Positions 46,499-55,862 of a DNA stretch of 64,000 bases are shown here, one piece after another. The stretch lies in the NCBI RefSeq assembly GCF_030818575.1, contig NZ_JAUTAL010000001.1, forward strand, positions 310,001 to 374,000, given 5' to 3'. The translations under genes were made by a program, and so were the position numbers. The stretch comes from Chryseobacterium camelliae. GTDB lineage: Bacteria > Bacteroidota > Bacteroidia > Flavobacteriales > Weeksellaceae. Numbering within the stretch: position 1 is the stretch's first letter; each line of letters begins with the position of its first letter. The notes under the pieces were generated by a model, which was not told the origin of the DNA, ran no database searches, and saw nothing but the letters and a program-made list of their open reading frames with translations.

Positions 46499-46906
46499 TT
46501 ACTCTTTATCCAAAAAGAAAGGAGTACTACCAACCCATTGAATCTTTGTATCACTGATTTTTTTAAACTTATATTGCCCTCCTGAATTACCTGCAATGAT
46601 TGTAAATTGATAATATTGTTCTGAGATGTCTTCATTTACTTTAGCTGTCTGTCCTGCACTTGCTGTTTGTTGCAATACAGCTTTCCAGCTTGTATATGGG
46701 CTTACTAAGATAAAATCATCATTGGTAAATTTAAAGTATGCAGAATTGCTCCCTGAGATTTTCCAACTGCCCTGAATCCATGTAGGAGGATGGAAATATT
46801 GTGTTATTACAGGATTTGTTTGTTCTGGTGTTGTGTCATCTTCGTTCCCTGAACAGTTTACAGTTAATAAAGCCATAAAAGTCAAGGCTAATAAAGTCTT
46901 TTTCAT
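46499..46906 (-). CDS. Passenger lipoprotein in the IS1595 element
   Basis: A 135-residue lipoprotein: signal peptide MKKTLLALTFMALLTVNC with C18 as the lipidated residue, an acidic linker, then about 95 residues with WIQGSWKISG and YFKFTNDDF that suggest a small lipocalin-like barrel. An upstream in-frame ATG exists, but the signal peptide starts at 46906. It lies 28 bases before the transposase start on the same strand. Cargo role in the element is unknown. Confidence 0.7.
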   Translation of the reverse strand: MKKTLLALTFMALLTVNCSGNEDDTTPEQTNPVITQYFHPPTWIQGSWKISGSNSAYFKFTNDDFILVSPYTSWKAVLQQTASAGQTAKVNEDISEQYYQFTIIAGNSGGQYKFKKISDTKIQWVGSTPFFLDKE

Positions 46907-46992
46907 AAGATAGATTTTTATAAACCTACCCAAACCCGATGTAGAAATTTTTGATTATAAATAAGAAAGTGTGGGTTTGTAACTCTTGCTTA

Positions 46993-47113
46993 TTAATCTG
47001 TGGTTCTGGAAAACCAATACAATATAAACAAGACAATCCCACACCGTATAGGTGTAAGTGTCCACTGTTTATTCTGTATTGTATTAAGAGAAATTTTCCA
47101 GATTTCAGATTAA
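46993..47113. other. Long interrupted hairpin, candidate structured RNA
   Basis: Five nested stems pair across this segment: 46993-47000 with 47106-47113, 47005-47013 with 47094-47102, 47016-47024 with 47077-47085, 47025-47030 with 47066-47071, and 47041-47045 with 47051-47055. All are perfect within each stem and separated by small bulges. A further stem, 46931-46937 with 46973-46979, lies beside it. It fills the space between divergent passenger genes. Which strand is transcribed is unknown. Confidence 0.5.
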
Positions 47114-47208
47114 CAGAATAAAAGCTAACGCTTCCTTTTTTCGATAAAAATTTGACCACAAATATACGAAAAATTTCTGTATTTCTTTGTATATTGAGGG
47201 CAAAAATT

Positions 47209-47454
47209 ATGAACAAATTTGAATCTGAGTTTGAGAAATCTTTAAAGAACTTTAATAAAAGAGATTTCCATATTATTTTAGAGAAATATGAAGAGTTTAA
47301 AGATGATAAGGTTGATTTAACAACTTTTATTTCTATGCTTAATTTACATTACCTTCATGAAGTCAATCATAAATTTGATAGATTTTTTAGGGTTCAGGAT
47401 TTAATTATGCAACACCTCACAAATACTATTTCTTCAAACGGAGGGAATGAGTAA
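47209..47454 (+). CDS. Passenger ORF, 81 residues
   Basis: An 81-residue, probably all-helical, charged protein (FESEFEKSLKNFNKRD, then KFDRFFRVQDLIMQHL). No family is recognised. The ATG at 47209 is used; an upstream in-frame extension lacks good coding character. It is the only plus-strand gene of the element, and its 3' end overlaps the convergent 53-residue ORF by 29 bases. Confidence 0.55.
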   Translation: MNKFESEFEKSLKNFNKRDFHIILEKYEEFKDDKVDLTTFISMLNLHYLHEVNHKFDRFFRVQDLIMQHLTNTISSNGGNE

Positions 47455-47587
47455 TCTCAATATAATTTTGAAGGCATGAAACTCTGTTTATCCGAACATA
47501 GATTCCTAATTCTTCTAATTTTTTAGCTACATTCTCTGCTTTTTGCAAATGTTTCATTAATTGTTTTTCTAATTTTTGATTTTCCAT
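47426..47587 (-). CDS. Passenger ORF, 53 residues
   Basis: A short ORF, MENQKLEKQLMKHL onward, whose first 28 residues look like a coiled coil (LEKQLMKHLQKAENVAKKLEEL), followed by a basic tail. It converges with and overlaps the 81-residue ORF. Coding status is uncertain, but the regular heptads favour a real small protein. Confidence 0.4.
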   Translation of the reverse strand: MENQKLEKQLMKHLQKAENVAKKLEELGIYVRINRVSCLQNYIEITHSLRLKK

Positions 47588-47620
47588 TTCGTTAAATTTT
47601 AAGATTATTAATAAAAAAAG

Positions 47621-47645
47621 AAGACTATCTGTTTTAGATAGTCTT
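47621..47645. terminator. Hairpin near the right end of the element
   Basis: A perfect ten-base inverted repeat (47621-47630 and 47636-47645) with a 5-base loop. On the minus strand it is followed by a T run, so it may insulate the passengers from outside transcription. Confidence 0.65.
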
Positions 47646-47669
47646 TATTGCTTGTTTCGTTGAAAATTA

Positions 47670-47696
47670 GTTGGTGTAAAATAACGTATAGTTACC
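47670..47696. repeat. Right terminal inverted repeat
   Basis: The reverse complement starts GGTAACTATACGTTAT and matches the left end at 24 of 27 positions. Confidence 0.85.
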
Positions 47697-47704
47697 AAAA
47701 ATAT
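47697..47704. repeat. Right target-site duplication
   Basis: AAAAATAT, identical to 45251-45258. Confidence 0.85.
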
Positions 47705-47745
47705 AAAATAAAAAGATGTATTTCCTGATCAGTGGCCAATAAAAA

Positions 47746-47766
47746 GCCGGCTGATGAACAGCCGGC
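47746..47766 (-). terminator. Terminator of the ppk1-ppx operon
   Basis: Seven-base GC-rich arms (47746-47752 and 47760-47766) with a 7-base loop, followed by a T run on the minus strand. The mobile element inserted just beyond it. Confidence 0.75.
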
Positions 47767-47787
47767 GATTATAAATAAAAAAAGATT

Positions 47788-48672
47788 CTAATTTTTACGC
47801 TGGAGCTTATGGTAGATATTCTGGATCAGGCCATCCGCTACGGAAATTTTAGGGACGAATATCCTGCTGATGTCTGCCCAGGACATCACATTATTGTATA
47901 CTTTTAATGCATGAACGACTACGTCTGCACGGTCTTCCCTCATGTTATACCGCGTCATCCTTTCCTCGATCGTCATTTCATTGAATTCTTTGTATACTTT
48001 TTTAATGTGGGCAAGGGAAATAGGCTTTCCTTCCTTGGTCTTGCTCATAGAGAAAACTTTATTGATATTTCCTCCGGAGCCTATGGCTACAATTGGTTTT
48101 TTACTGTTGATATTCTTCCTGATCTCTTCTTTCATTTCCTTCCAGTTATCTTCTGTAACCAGGTTATTCAGCAGCCTGATTGTTCCGATGTTAAAGGATT
48201 TTTCATAAATCATCTTGTCATTTTCGTAAAAGGTAAGCTCTGTGGAACCGCCGCCTACATCTACATACAGATAGGCAAATTCTTTATCAAGGCCTTCGGC
48301 AACATGGTTCTCATAGATCAGGGTAGCTTCTTCGTCTCCCGAAATAATTTCAATATTAATGCCCGAGGTCTGTTGTACCTCTTTAATAATTTCCTTTCCA
48401 TTGGCCGCATCCCGCATGGCACTGGTAGCACAGGCACGGTAGTGATCCACCTGATAGATTTTCATGAGGTCACTGAAGATCTTCATGGCATCAATCACCA
48501 TTTTCTCCCGCTCTTCCCCGATCTTTCCGAGGGTAAATACATCCATTCCCAGCCTCAGGGGAATCCTGAGCAGGTTCAGTTTGATAAATTCAGGTTTATT
48601 GTTGTTTACTTTTACTTCATTGATCAGGAGCCTTGCGGCATTACTTCCGATATCTATCGCTGCAATCTTCAT
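47788..48672 (-). CDS. Exopolyphosphatase / Ppx-GppA family phosphatase
   Basis: A 294-residue ASKHA-fold enzyme containing only the two phosphatase domains: the phosphate loop AAIDIGSNAARLLI at the N-terminus, SAMRDAANG near residue 83, and the second loop DVGGGSTEL near residue 142. It hydrolyses polyphosphate or the pppGpp 5'-phosphate. It lacks the C-terminal HD-like domains of E. coli Ppx. Its ATG overlaps the ppk1 stop by four bases, placing synthesis and breakdown of polyphosphate in one operon. Confidence 0.9.
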   Translation of the reverse strand: MKIAAIDIGSNAARLLINEVKVNNNKPEFIKLNLLRIPLRLGMDVFTLGKIGEEREKMVIDAMKIFSDLMKIYQVDHYRACATSAMRDAANGKEIIKEVQQTSGINIEIISGDEEATLIYENHVAEGLDKEFAYLYVDVGGGSTELTFYENDKMIYEKSFNIGTIRLLNNLVTEDNWKEMKEEIRKNINSKKPIVAIGSGGNINKVFSMSKTKEGKPISLAHIKKVYKEFNEMTIEERMTRYNMREDRADVVVHALKVYNNVMSWADISRIFVPKISVADGLIQNIYHKLQRKN

Positions 48673-50741
48673 TCAGGATCTGTTTTGGCTTTTAAATATT
48701 TATAAATTTCAATCTGGGAGCGGCATTGCTTCTTATTGTTTCTTACGTATTCATTGTCGAGTTTTTTATTCAGTACCCTGGCCTTTACATTGTCTCTCAG
48801 CTGGATGTCCAGGATATCCTTCATCTCTTTTTTCAGGTCTTTATCAGTAATTTTTACGGCAGCCTCTATACGGTTGTCAAGATTCCGCGTCATCCAGTCT
48901 GCCGATGATATATAGATGTCTTCTTCGCCTTTGCTGTAAAAATACATCACACGGGCATGCTCAAGGTATTCATCCACGATACTTATCGCATCAATCTTTT
49001 CTTTAAAATCCTTCTGATTGACGGCACAGTAGATTCCACGGACAATCATTTTGATAACTACACCGGCTTTGGCGGCATCATATATTTTTAGGATCATTCC
49101 GCGGTCGCTGAGCGAGTTCACTTTGATGATCATTTCTGCTTTTCGTCCTGCTTTGGCTTCTTCAATTTCCCTGTCGATGTGGTGGATGAATTTCTCACGC
49201 ATGAACTGAGGGCAGACCAACAGGTTTTTACAGGTTTTAAGGACCGGCATGTAATCGTCTTTTGGTTTTTTCAGGACGGAAAATACCTTATTGATATCCG
49301 CCATCACTCCGCGGTCGGCAGTCATCAGCAAATGATCTCCATAGATCCGTGCCGTTTTTTCATTGAAATTCCCCGTGCTTACAAAGCCATACTGTATGGT
49401 TTTATTATGAGCTCTTTTTTTGATCACACAGAGTTTAGCATGTACTTTTTTATTGGGAATGCCTATCAGTACCTTGATGCCTTCCGGTTCCAGCATTTCT
49501 TTCCACTCCAGGTTCGACTCTTCATCAAACCTCGCCTGAAGCTCCAGCATAACCGTTACTTCTTTACCGTTTCTCGCTGCGTAAATGAGGGCGTTGATGA
49601 TTTTTGAGCTGCTGGCAAGCCTGTAAGCCGTGATTTGTATGGATTTTACATCGGGGTCCATCGCAGCTTCACGCAGCAGGTCGATAACGGGATTATATTT
49701 ATGGTAGGGGAAAGTAAGCAGTACATCATTTTTTAAAATCACATCTGTTACCCGCTCTCCGTGCTCAAAGGCTGGATGCGTAAAAGAAGTCCTTTCCACT
49801 GGCCGTTCATAGGTTTCAAAAACATCCGGAAAATCCATGAAATGTTTGAAGTTATGAATTTTTCCTCCCGGGATGATGCTGTCTTTCTTGGTCAGGTTCA
49901 GCTTGCGGATCAGAAGTTCAAGCAATGCTTTATCCATATCCTTGTCAAAAACAAACCTTGTAGGTTTTCCCTTTCGTCTGTTCTTAAGTCCTTTTTCTAT
50001 TTTCTCCGCGAAATTGGTCCTGATGTCATTATCAAGGTCCAGTTCCGCATCTTTGGTTACCTTAAAGGCATGAGCAGAAAATTCGTCATATCCGAAATAT
50101 GAGAAGATATGCGGAAGGTTGAACGTAATAATATCTTCCAGGAGCATTACGTTCTTCTCTTTTGGATCTTCAGTGGGGAGCAGTAAAAACCTGCCGACGA
50201 AACGCGACGGGATCTCAATGATGGCATAATTGCTGGCGTACTGCCAGTCTTTTTTGCTCATGGCAACTCCAAGGTACAGGCTTTTGTCCCTTAAATAAGG
50301 CATAGGCGTATTTTCATGCAACAGGATAGGAATAACATTGGACTCTACTACCTCATCAAAATACTTCCTCACAAATTCTTTCTGTACGGGAGTGAGGTGT
50401 TTAGGGAGTTTAATAAAAACTTTCTGATCTGCCATTTCAGCCTGGATCTTTTTCCAAGTCTTGTCAAAATTCTGCTGATGATGTATGACGATTTCATTGA
50501 TTCTCTGAAGGATTTTTGAAGGTGCCTGATAAAAAGACTCTGCAACAACTTTTTCTTTGAAATCCATCGCACGTTTCAGCCCTGCAACCCGCACCCGGAA
50601 AAACTCGTCCAGATTATTGGAAAATATTCCTAAAAAACGAATCCTTAAATGCAAGGGGACTTTTTCGTCCATGGCTTCCTGTAAAACCCTTTCGTTGAAG
50701 GCGAGCCAGGTAATATCCCGCGGATTGAACTGTAATGACAT
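48669..50741 (-). CDS. ppk1: Polyphosphate kinase 1
   Basis: A 690-residue Ppk1, which reversibly polymerises the gamma phosphate of ATP into polyphosphate. The N-terminal helical domain (FNPRDITWLAFNERVLQEA), the head domain and two phospholipase-D-like C-terminal domains are visible. The autophosphorylated histidine lies in KVHAKLCVIKKR, and SSADWMTRNLDNRIE is the conserved late motif. It is the first gene of the ppk1-ppx operon and has a -7 element upstream. Confidence 0.95.
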   Translation of the reverse strand: MSLQFNPRDITWLAFNERVLQEAMDEKVPLHLRIRFLGIFSNNLDEFFRVRVAGLKRAMDFKEKVVAESFYQAPSKILQRINEIVIHHQQNFDKTWKKIQAEMADQKVFIKLPKHLTPVQKEFVRKYFDEVVESNVIPILLHENTPMPYLRDKSLYLGVAMSKKDWQYASNYAIIEIPSRFVGRFLLLPTEDPKEKNVMLLEDIITFNLPHIFSYFGYDEFSAHAFKVTKDAELDLDNDIRTNFAEKIEKGLKNRRKGKPTRFVFDKDMDKALLELLIRKLNLTKKDSIIPGGKIHNFKHFMDFPDVFETYERPVERTSFTHPAFEHGERVTDVILKNDVLLTFPYHKYNPVIDLLREAAMDPDVKSIQITAYRLASSSKIINALIYAARNGKEVTVMLELQARFDEESNLEWKEMLEPEGIKVLIGIPNKKVHAKLCVIKKRAHNKTIQYGFVSTGNFNEKTARIYGDHLLMTADRGVMADINKVFSVLKKPKDDYMPVLKTCKNLLVCPQFMREKFIHHIDREIEEAKAGRKAEMIIKVNSLSDRGMILKIYDAAKAGVVIKMIVRGIYCAVNQKDFKEKIDAISIVDEYLEHARVMYFYSKGEEDIYISSADWMTRNLDNRIEAAVKITDKDLKKEMKDILDIQLRDNVKARVLNKKLDNEYVRNNKKQCRSQIEIYKYLKAKTDPE

Positions 50742-50759
50742 TTTTATATTTTATTTGAC

Positions 50760-50767
50760 CAAAAATA
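50760..50767 (-). promoter_or_regulatory. -7 element of the ppk1 promoter
   Basis: TATTTTTG on the minus strand is an exact -7 match, 18 bases before the ppk1 ATG. The rest of 50768-51118 is non-coding and holds the dnaK upstream region. Confidence 0.5.
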
Positions 50768-51027
50768 ACAATTCGGCAGATGTTCAGCAGTACTGTTCAG
50801 GTTAAACTTTGATTAATTTTTTTTGAATATCTGCTGCGATCTGCAAGTGTGTGAATCCTTACTACTATGTGCAGCAATAACATCCCGTCTTTCAAATATA
50901 CAGCTAAATTGATAATATTTCAACCTGTCCGTTCAGGTACAGATGTAATTTTTTAATGTTTTTTATACAAGCCTGCTGACAGGAATGGAAAGGCAGGATA
51001 CCTTCATAACAGCCCCTGTTCCTTTGA

Positions 51028-51046
51028 TTGTGTCAATTTGTCACAA
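51028..51046. promoter_or_regulatory. Inverted repeat upstream of dnaK
   Basis: TTGTG-N9-CACAA lies about 72 bases before the dnaK ATG. No CIRCE element and no exact TAnnTTTG box were found, so this is the only candidate regulatory site seen in the dnaK upstream region. Function is inference. Confidence 0.25.
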
Positions 51047-51118
51047 ATTTTGATGTGGTACAAATATTGAGAAATGATGGATATAGCTTAAAATAAAATT
51101 AGAAAAATAAAAAATATT

Positions 51119-53017
51119 ATGAGTAAAATAATTGGAATCGACTTAGGAACAACCAACTCTTGTGTTGCCGTAATGGAGGGTAAAGACCCTGTTGTTATTC
51201 CTAATGCGGAAGGTAAAAGAACTACACCTTCTATTGTAGCTTTTACAGAAGACGGAGAAAGAAAAGTAGGGGATCCTGCTAAAAGACAGGCAGTAACTAA
51301 CCCTAAGAAAACAGTATATTCAATCAAAAGATTTATCGGGACTCATTTTAAAGATGATGCGAGCGAGATCACAAGAGTGCCTTACGAAGTGGTAAGCGGA
51401 CCTAACGATACGGTAAAAGTAAAAATTGACGACAGAGAATATACACCGCAGGAAATCTCTGCTATGATTCTTCAGAAAATGAAGAAAACAGCTGAAGATT
51501 ATCTGGGTCAGGAAGTAACAAGAGCGGTAATTACTGTTCCGGCTTACTTTAACGACGCACAGAGACAGGCTACTAAAGAGGCGGGAGAAATTGCAGGTCT
51601 TAAAGTGGAAAGGATCATCAACGAGCCTACTGCTGCTGCATTAGCATACGGTTTGGATAAAAACCATAAAGACCAGAAGATTGCAGTATACGATTTGGGT
51701 GGTGGTACATTCGATATTTCTATCCTTGATTTAGGAGATGGTGTATTTGAAGTATTATCTACTAATGGGGATACGCACCTTGGTGGTGATGACTTTGATG
51801 ATGTGATCATCAACTGGATGGCTGATGAATTCAAAGCTGAAGAAGGTGTGGATCTGAAATCTGATGCTATCGCATTACAGAGACTAAAAGAAGCTGCTGA
51901 AAAAGCTAAGATCGAGTTATCTTCTTCTCCACAGACTGAAATTAACCTTCCGTATATCACGGCTACGGCGACAGGTCCTAAACACTTGGTAAAAACCTTA
52001 ACCAAAGCTAAATTCGAGCAGTTATCTGCTGATCTGGTAAGAAGGTCAATGGAGCCGGTAGCCAAAGCATTGAAAGATGCAGGTTTATCTACTTCAGATA
52101 TCGACGAAGTGATCCTGGTAGGAGGTTCTACAAGAATCCCGATCATCCAGGAAGAAGTGGAGAAATTCTTCGGTAAAAAACCATCTAAAGGAGTAAACCC
52201 GGATGAAGTTGTAGCGATTGGTGCTGCCATCCAGGGAGGTGTATTAACAGGTGATGTAAAAGATGTATTGCTTCTTGACGTTACACCGCTTTCTTTAGGT
52301 ATCGAAACTATGGGTTCCGTATTCACAAAACTAATCGAAGCGAATACAACGATCCCAACTAAAAAATCTGAGGTATTCTCTACCGCGTCTGACAACCAGC
52401 CGGCAGTAAGCATCAGAGTAGGACAGGGGGAAAGACCAATGTTCAATGACAACAAAGAGATCGGTAGATTTGACCTTACTGATATTCCGCCGGCACCAAG
52501 AGGGGTTCCTCAGATCGAAGTAACTTTCGATATCGATGCCAACGGTATCCTAAGTGTTTCTGCTAAAGATAAAGGAACAGGTAAAGAACAGACCATTAAG
52601 ATTCAGGCCTCTTCAGGACTTTCTGAGGAAGAAATCGAAAGAATGAAGAAAGAAGCTCAGGAAAACTCTGCTGCCGATGCTAAGAAAAAAGAAGAAGTTG
52701 AAATCTTCAACAAAGCTGACGGATTGATCTTCCAGACTGAAAAGCAGCTGAAGGAGTTCGGAGATAAATTGTCTGCTGATAAGAAAGCAGCGATTGAAAA
52801 AGCTCACGGAGAACTGAAAACAGCATTTGAAGCTAAGAACGGAGATGAGGTAAAAGCAAAAACAGAAGCTCTGGACGCTGCATGGATGGCTGCTTCTGAA
52901 GAACTGTACGCCGCAGGCCAACAGCCGGGTGCTGATGCGGGACCTCAGAATGCAGGAGGAAACAATGCAGGCGGGGCAGATGATGTTCAGGATGCAGACT
53001 TTGAAGAAGTAAAGTAA
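51119..53017 (+). CDS. dnaK: Molecular chaperone DnaK (Hsp70)
   Basis: A 632-residue Hsp70. The ATPase domain starts [16 protein letters not shown] and contains [12 protein letters not shown] and VGGSTRIP. The linker [15 protein letters not shown] and the substrate-binding domain follow, then a glycine/alanine-rich tail ending [10 protein letters not shown]. It folds and protects cytoplasmic proteins with DnaJ and GrpE, neither of which is adjacent. It stands alone and ends at a strong terminator. Confidence 0.98.
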   Translation: MSKIIGIDLGTTNSCVAVMEGKDPVVIPNAEGKRTTPSIVAFTEDGERKVGDPAKRQAVTNPKKTVYSIKRFIGTHFKDDASEITRVPYEVVSGPNDTVKVKIDDREYTPQEISAMILQKMKKTAEDYLGQEVTRAVITVPAYFNDAQRQATKEAGEIAGLKVERIINEPTAAALAYGLDKNHKDQKIAVYDLGGGTFDISILDLGDGVFEVLSTNGDTHLGGDDFDDVIINWMADEFKAEEGVDLKSDAIALQRLKEAAEKAKIELSSSPQTEINLPYITATATGPKHLVKTLTKAKFEQLSADLVRRSMEPVAKALKDAGLSTSDIDEVILVGGSTRIPIIQEEVEKFFGKKPSKGVNPDEVVAIGAAIQGGVLTGDVKDVLLLDVTPLSLGIETMGSVFTKLIEANTTIPTKKSEVFSTASDNQPAVSIRVGQGERPMFNDNKEIGRFDLTDIPPAPRGVPQIEVTFDIDANGILSVSAKDKGTGKEQTIKIQASSGLSEEEIERMKKEAQENSAADAKKKEEVEIFNKADGLIFQTEKQLKEFGDKLSADKKAAIEKAHGELKTAFEAKNGDEVKAKTEALDAAWMAASEELYAAGQQPGADAGPQNAGGNNAGGADDVQDADFEEVK

Positions 53018-53049
53018 TGATTGATTAGGATCAATCACTAAAATAAAGC

Positions 53050-53081
53050 AAACCGCTATAGATCAGTATCTGTAGCGGTTT
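53050..53081 (+). terminator. Terminator of dnaK
   Basis: Nine-base arms (53050-53058 and 53073-53081), extended inside by further pairs, end in a T-rich run. A smaller hairpin (53018-53037) precedes it. Confidence 0.8.
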
Positions 53082-53243
53082 CTTATTTTTAGCTCACGGT
53101 TGAGTATTTTAGTTTTTTACTTCATTTTACCGGATCTACATTTCAGACAAAACAATTTGTATTTAGACTACAACAAACGGATATTCGGCTACATGCAGGT
53201 TTGAAAATCTTTGGAACTTTACAATCAGTAAAACAATATTAAA

Positions 53244-54134
53244 ATGAAAGTATTTGTTACAGGGGCATCGGGCTATAATGGCTCAGCCATACTCAAAGAG
53301 CTTATCAATGCAGGACATCAGGTAACCGGTTTGGCGCGGTCTGAAGAATCCGCCAGAATTATCCGGGATTTGGGTGCTGATGTATTCCACGGAAACCTTG
53401 AAGACCTAGAAATCCTTCAGCAGGGCGCCCAAAATGCTGATGGCATTATTCATTGTGCATTTAACCATGATTTTATGAAAGGTGGTGCAGGTACATTCTT
53501 AGATTCTGCGGCAACCGACAGGAATGCTATCTTTGCCATGGGTGAAGTGCTGAAAGGTACAGACAAGGCGATCGTGATCACTTCCGGAATGCTGGGCCTG
53601 CCAAAGATCAACGGTTTTATAACTGAAGAGAGCGTTGCAGAACATTCACCAAGGCCATCCGAGGAAGCTGCATTAGACCTGGCTTCAAAAGGAGTCAAAG
53701 CTTCTGTCATCCGACTGGCACCTTCTGTCCATGACAAGGGCGATGCCGGATTCATCCCTTTTATCATCAGTCAGGCACGTAAAAACGGGGTATCCGCCTA
53801 TCCTGATGAAGGCAAAAACTGCTGGGTGGGTGTTCATCGTTTAGACGCCGCAAAGGCTTTTCGCCTTGCTGTGGAAAAAGGTCATAAAGGTGCACTATAT
53901 AACATTGTGGATGGCGAAGGTGTTGAAATGAAAAAGATCGCAGAACTGATCGGCAAGGAACTGAACCTTCCGGTAGCCTCTCTTTCCGGAGAAGACCTTA
54001 ACAGACACTTTGAATGGATGAGCTATTTTATTACCCTGGACTGCCCTGCTACCAATTTTAAGAGCCAGGAAATGCTGGGTTGGAAGCCTTCTCATATAGG
54101 GCTTCTGGAAGATATGAAGCTTAATTATTTCTAA
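53244..54134 (+). CDS. NAD(P)-dependent epimerase/SDR-type oxidoreductase
   Basis: A 296-residue extended or atypical SDR. The Rossmann nucleotide motif VTGASGYNGSAI is at residues 5-16, and LARSEESARIIRDLGADV is typical of NADP-preferring atypical SDRs. The usual YxxxK catalytic pair is not obvious, so the active site may differ. It is the first of three co-directional genes (two SDRs and an AraC regulator). Substrate unknown. Confidence 0.82.
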   Translation: MKVFVTGASGYNGSAILKELINAGHQVTGLARSEESARIIRDLGADVFHGNLEDLEILQQGAQNADGIIHCAFNHDFMKGGAGTFLDSAATDRNAIFAMGEVLKGTDKAIVITSGMLGLPKINGFITEESVAEHSPRPSEEAALDLASKGVKASVIRLAPSVHDKGDAGFIPFIISQARKNGVSAYPDEGKNCWVGVHRLDAAKAFRLAVEKGHKGALYNIVDGEGVEMKKIAELIGKELNLPVASLSGEDLNRHFEWMSYFITLDCPATNFKSQEMLGWKPSHIGLLEDMKLNYF

Positions 54135-54182
54135 AGGTAAAGAGTTCTCATATTCATAAAACAACATTTTTAAATAATCACG

Positions 54183-54902
54183 ATGAAAAAGATTCTTATA
54201 ACAGGTGCCAACCAGGGAATTGGTTTTGAAGCGGCCAAACAGCTGGCCGGACTCGGTCATTATGTTTATCTTGGAAGCCGGAGTCAGTCCAATGGAATTG
54301 AAGCTCAAGAAAAGTTACACGAAGCAGGGTTTCATAATGTAGAATGTATCGAGCTCGATGTCACGGATGTAAAATCTATACAATCAGTAAAGCATATCCT
54401 GGAATCGAAAGAGCATCAGTTGGATGTGCTGATCAACAATGCAGGCATCGCAGGGGAGCAGCCCCAAACGATGTCAACAGGCAATATGGCCAACCTGCGG
54501 AATGTTTTCGAGACTAATTTTTTCGGTGCTGTACAAACGACCCAATTGCTGATGGATTTGCTGAAAAAATCAGATGCGCCAAGAATCATCAATGTGTCCA
54601 GTCCTCTGGGTTCGCTTTCCATTCAGACGGATTCCCAAAGTCCCAATTTCAGGATCTATGATGCGTACAGTGCGTCTAAAACTGCGTTGAATGCCTTTAC
54701 AGTTCTGCTTTCAAAAGAATTACAGGATACCAATTTCAGCGTGATCAGTGTAGAGCCCGGCTACACGGCATCAAACCTGAACGGATATCAGGGAACCCAG
54801 ACCACAGCACAGGCCGCAGGTATCATTGTACAATTTGCAACTGTGCACGATGTATCAACCGGTACATTTTTCGATAGAAACGGCAATAAATTGGCCTGGT
54901 AA
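54183..54902 (+). CDS. Short-chain dehydrogenase/reductase
   Basis: A 239-residue classical SDR: cofactor motif TGANQGIGFEAA at the N-terminus, LINNAG near residue 87, the catalytic serine in VSSPLGSL, and YxxxK in YSASK. It is likely a cytoplasmic NAD(P)-dependent alcohol or ketone oxidoreductase. It lies 48 bases after the first SDR gene and probably shares its transcript. Confidence 0.9.
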   Translation: MKKILITGANQGIGFEAAKQLAGLGHYVYLGSRSQSNGIEAQEKLHEAGFHNVECIELDVTDVKSIQSVKHILESKEHQLDVLINNAGIAGEQPQTMSTGNMANLRNVFETNFFGAVQTTQLLMDLLKKSDAPRIINVSSPLGSLSIQTDSQSPNFRIYDAYSASKTALNAFTVLLSKELQDTNFSVISVEPGYTASNLNGYQGTQTTAQAAGIIVQFATVHDVSTGTFFDRNGNKLAW

Positions 54903-54929
54903 TAGCAAGGCCATACAAATCATAATGTA

Positions 54930-54937
54930 TAATTTTG
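54930..54937 (+). promoter_or_regulatory. -7 element before the AraC gene
   Basis: TAATTTTG is an exact -7 match ending four bases before the ATG at 54942, so the regulator can also be expressed separately from a nearly leaderless mRNA. Confidence 0.4.
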
Positions 54938-54941
54938 TCTA

Positions 54942-55862
54942 ATGGAACAGCGGCAGATACAAAGGATAAAAACCATCAGTGAGTTTCACCAGTTACGTGG
55001 CTTGCCCAAGCCTGAGCATCCACTGATCAGTGTCGTCAATTATTCGTCGATTAAAAGACCTTCGGATATTGGCGAAATAAATCTGGTGCTCGATTTTTAT
55101 ATGATTTCACAGAAAAGCGGGTTGGCTGGGAAAATGTATTACGGACAACAGGAATTTGATTTTGATGAGGGTGTAATGGCCTTTATAGAACCTAACCAGG
55201 TGTTCAGGATACAGTCTGATCCCACTTCTACCGAAAAGCGTAGCGGCTGGATGCTGCTCATTCACCCCGATTTTTTATGGAATACCCCGCTGGCAAAGAC
55301 AATCAGGCAGTATGATTATTTTGATTATTCCGTGAATGAAGCATTGTTTCTTTCGGAAAAAGAACAGAAAACGCTGAACGGCATCATTGAGAATATCAGG
55401 CAGGAATACCATACCAATATGGACAGGTTCAGCAAGCAGATCATTGTTTCACAGATTGAGAGCCTGCTCAATTATTCGGAACGGTTTTACAACCGCCAGT
55501 TCCTTACCAGGGAGAAGACTAACCATGATATTTTAGGGCGTCTCGAAAGTCTGCTTACTGGCTATTTTGATGATGATGATTTAGCCATCAAAGGATTGCC
55601 GACGGTTCAATATATTGCCGAAGCTTTACATGTTTCACCAAAATACCTGAGCAGCCTGCTCAAATTGCTTACAGGACAAAGTACGCAACAGCACATACAT
55701 GATAAACTGATCAGCAAAGCGAAGGAAAAACTATCAACAACAAACTTATCCGTGAGTGAAATTGCCTACGATCTAGGATTTGAACATTCGCAATCATTCA
55801 GTAAATTATTTAAGACTAAGACACAGATGTCACCTTTGGAATTCAGGGCTTCGTTTTACTAA
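54942..55862 (+). CDS. AraC-family transcriptional regulator
   Basis: A 306-residue regulator: an N-terminal cupin-like ligand domain (about 1-160) and a C-terminal AraC double helix-turn-helix (about 205-305), with ALHVSPKYLSSLLKLL and IAYDLGFEHSQSFSKLFK. It follows the two SDR genes by 39 bases and probably controls them. The ligand is unknown. The sequence from 55863 to 56271 is AT-rich with no recognisable gene. Confidence 0.88.
   Translation: MEQRQIQRIKTISEFHQLRGLPKPEHPLISVVNYSSIKRPSDIGEINLVLDFYMISQKSGLAGKMYYGQQEFDFDEGVMAFIEPNQVFRIQSDPTSTEKRSGWMLLIHPDFLWNTPLAKTIRQYDYFDYSVNEALFLSEKEQKTLNGIIENIRQEYHTNMDRFSKQIIVSQIESLLNYSERFYNRQFLTREKTNHDILGRLESLLTGYFDDDDLAIKGLPTVQYIAEALHVSPKYLSSLLKLLTGQSTQQHIHDKLISKAKEKLSTTNLSVSEIAYDLGFEHSQSFSKLFKTKTQMSPLEFRASFY

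Larger units (their letters stand above)
45259..47696. mobile_element. Complete IS1595-family element with passenger genes (2438 bases)
   Basis: The ends 45259-45285 and 47670-47696 are inverted repeats matching at 24 of 27 positions, both starting GGTAA. An exact 8-base direct duplication flanks them. Inside are a transposase, a co-directional 80-residue ORF overlapping it, a lipoprotein, an 81-residue ORF and a 53-residue ORF. Passenger genes are known in this family. The codon use is more AT-rich than that of the neighbouring genes. It sits between the terminator of ppx and AT-rich intergenic DNA and disrupts no recognisable gene. Confidence 0.88.

Noticed and set aside
46926..47216. A 96-residue minus-strand ORF in the IS1595 element
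   Set aside because: It coincides with the long interrupted hairpin and lacks domain-like features; the RNA-structure explanation fits better.
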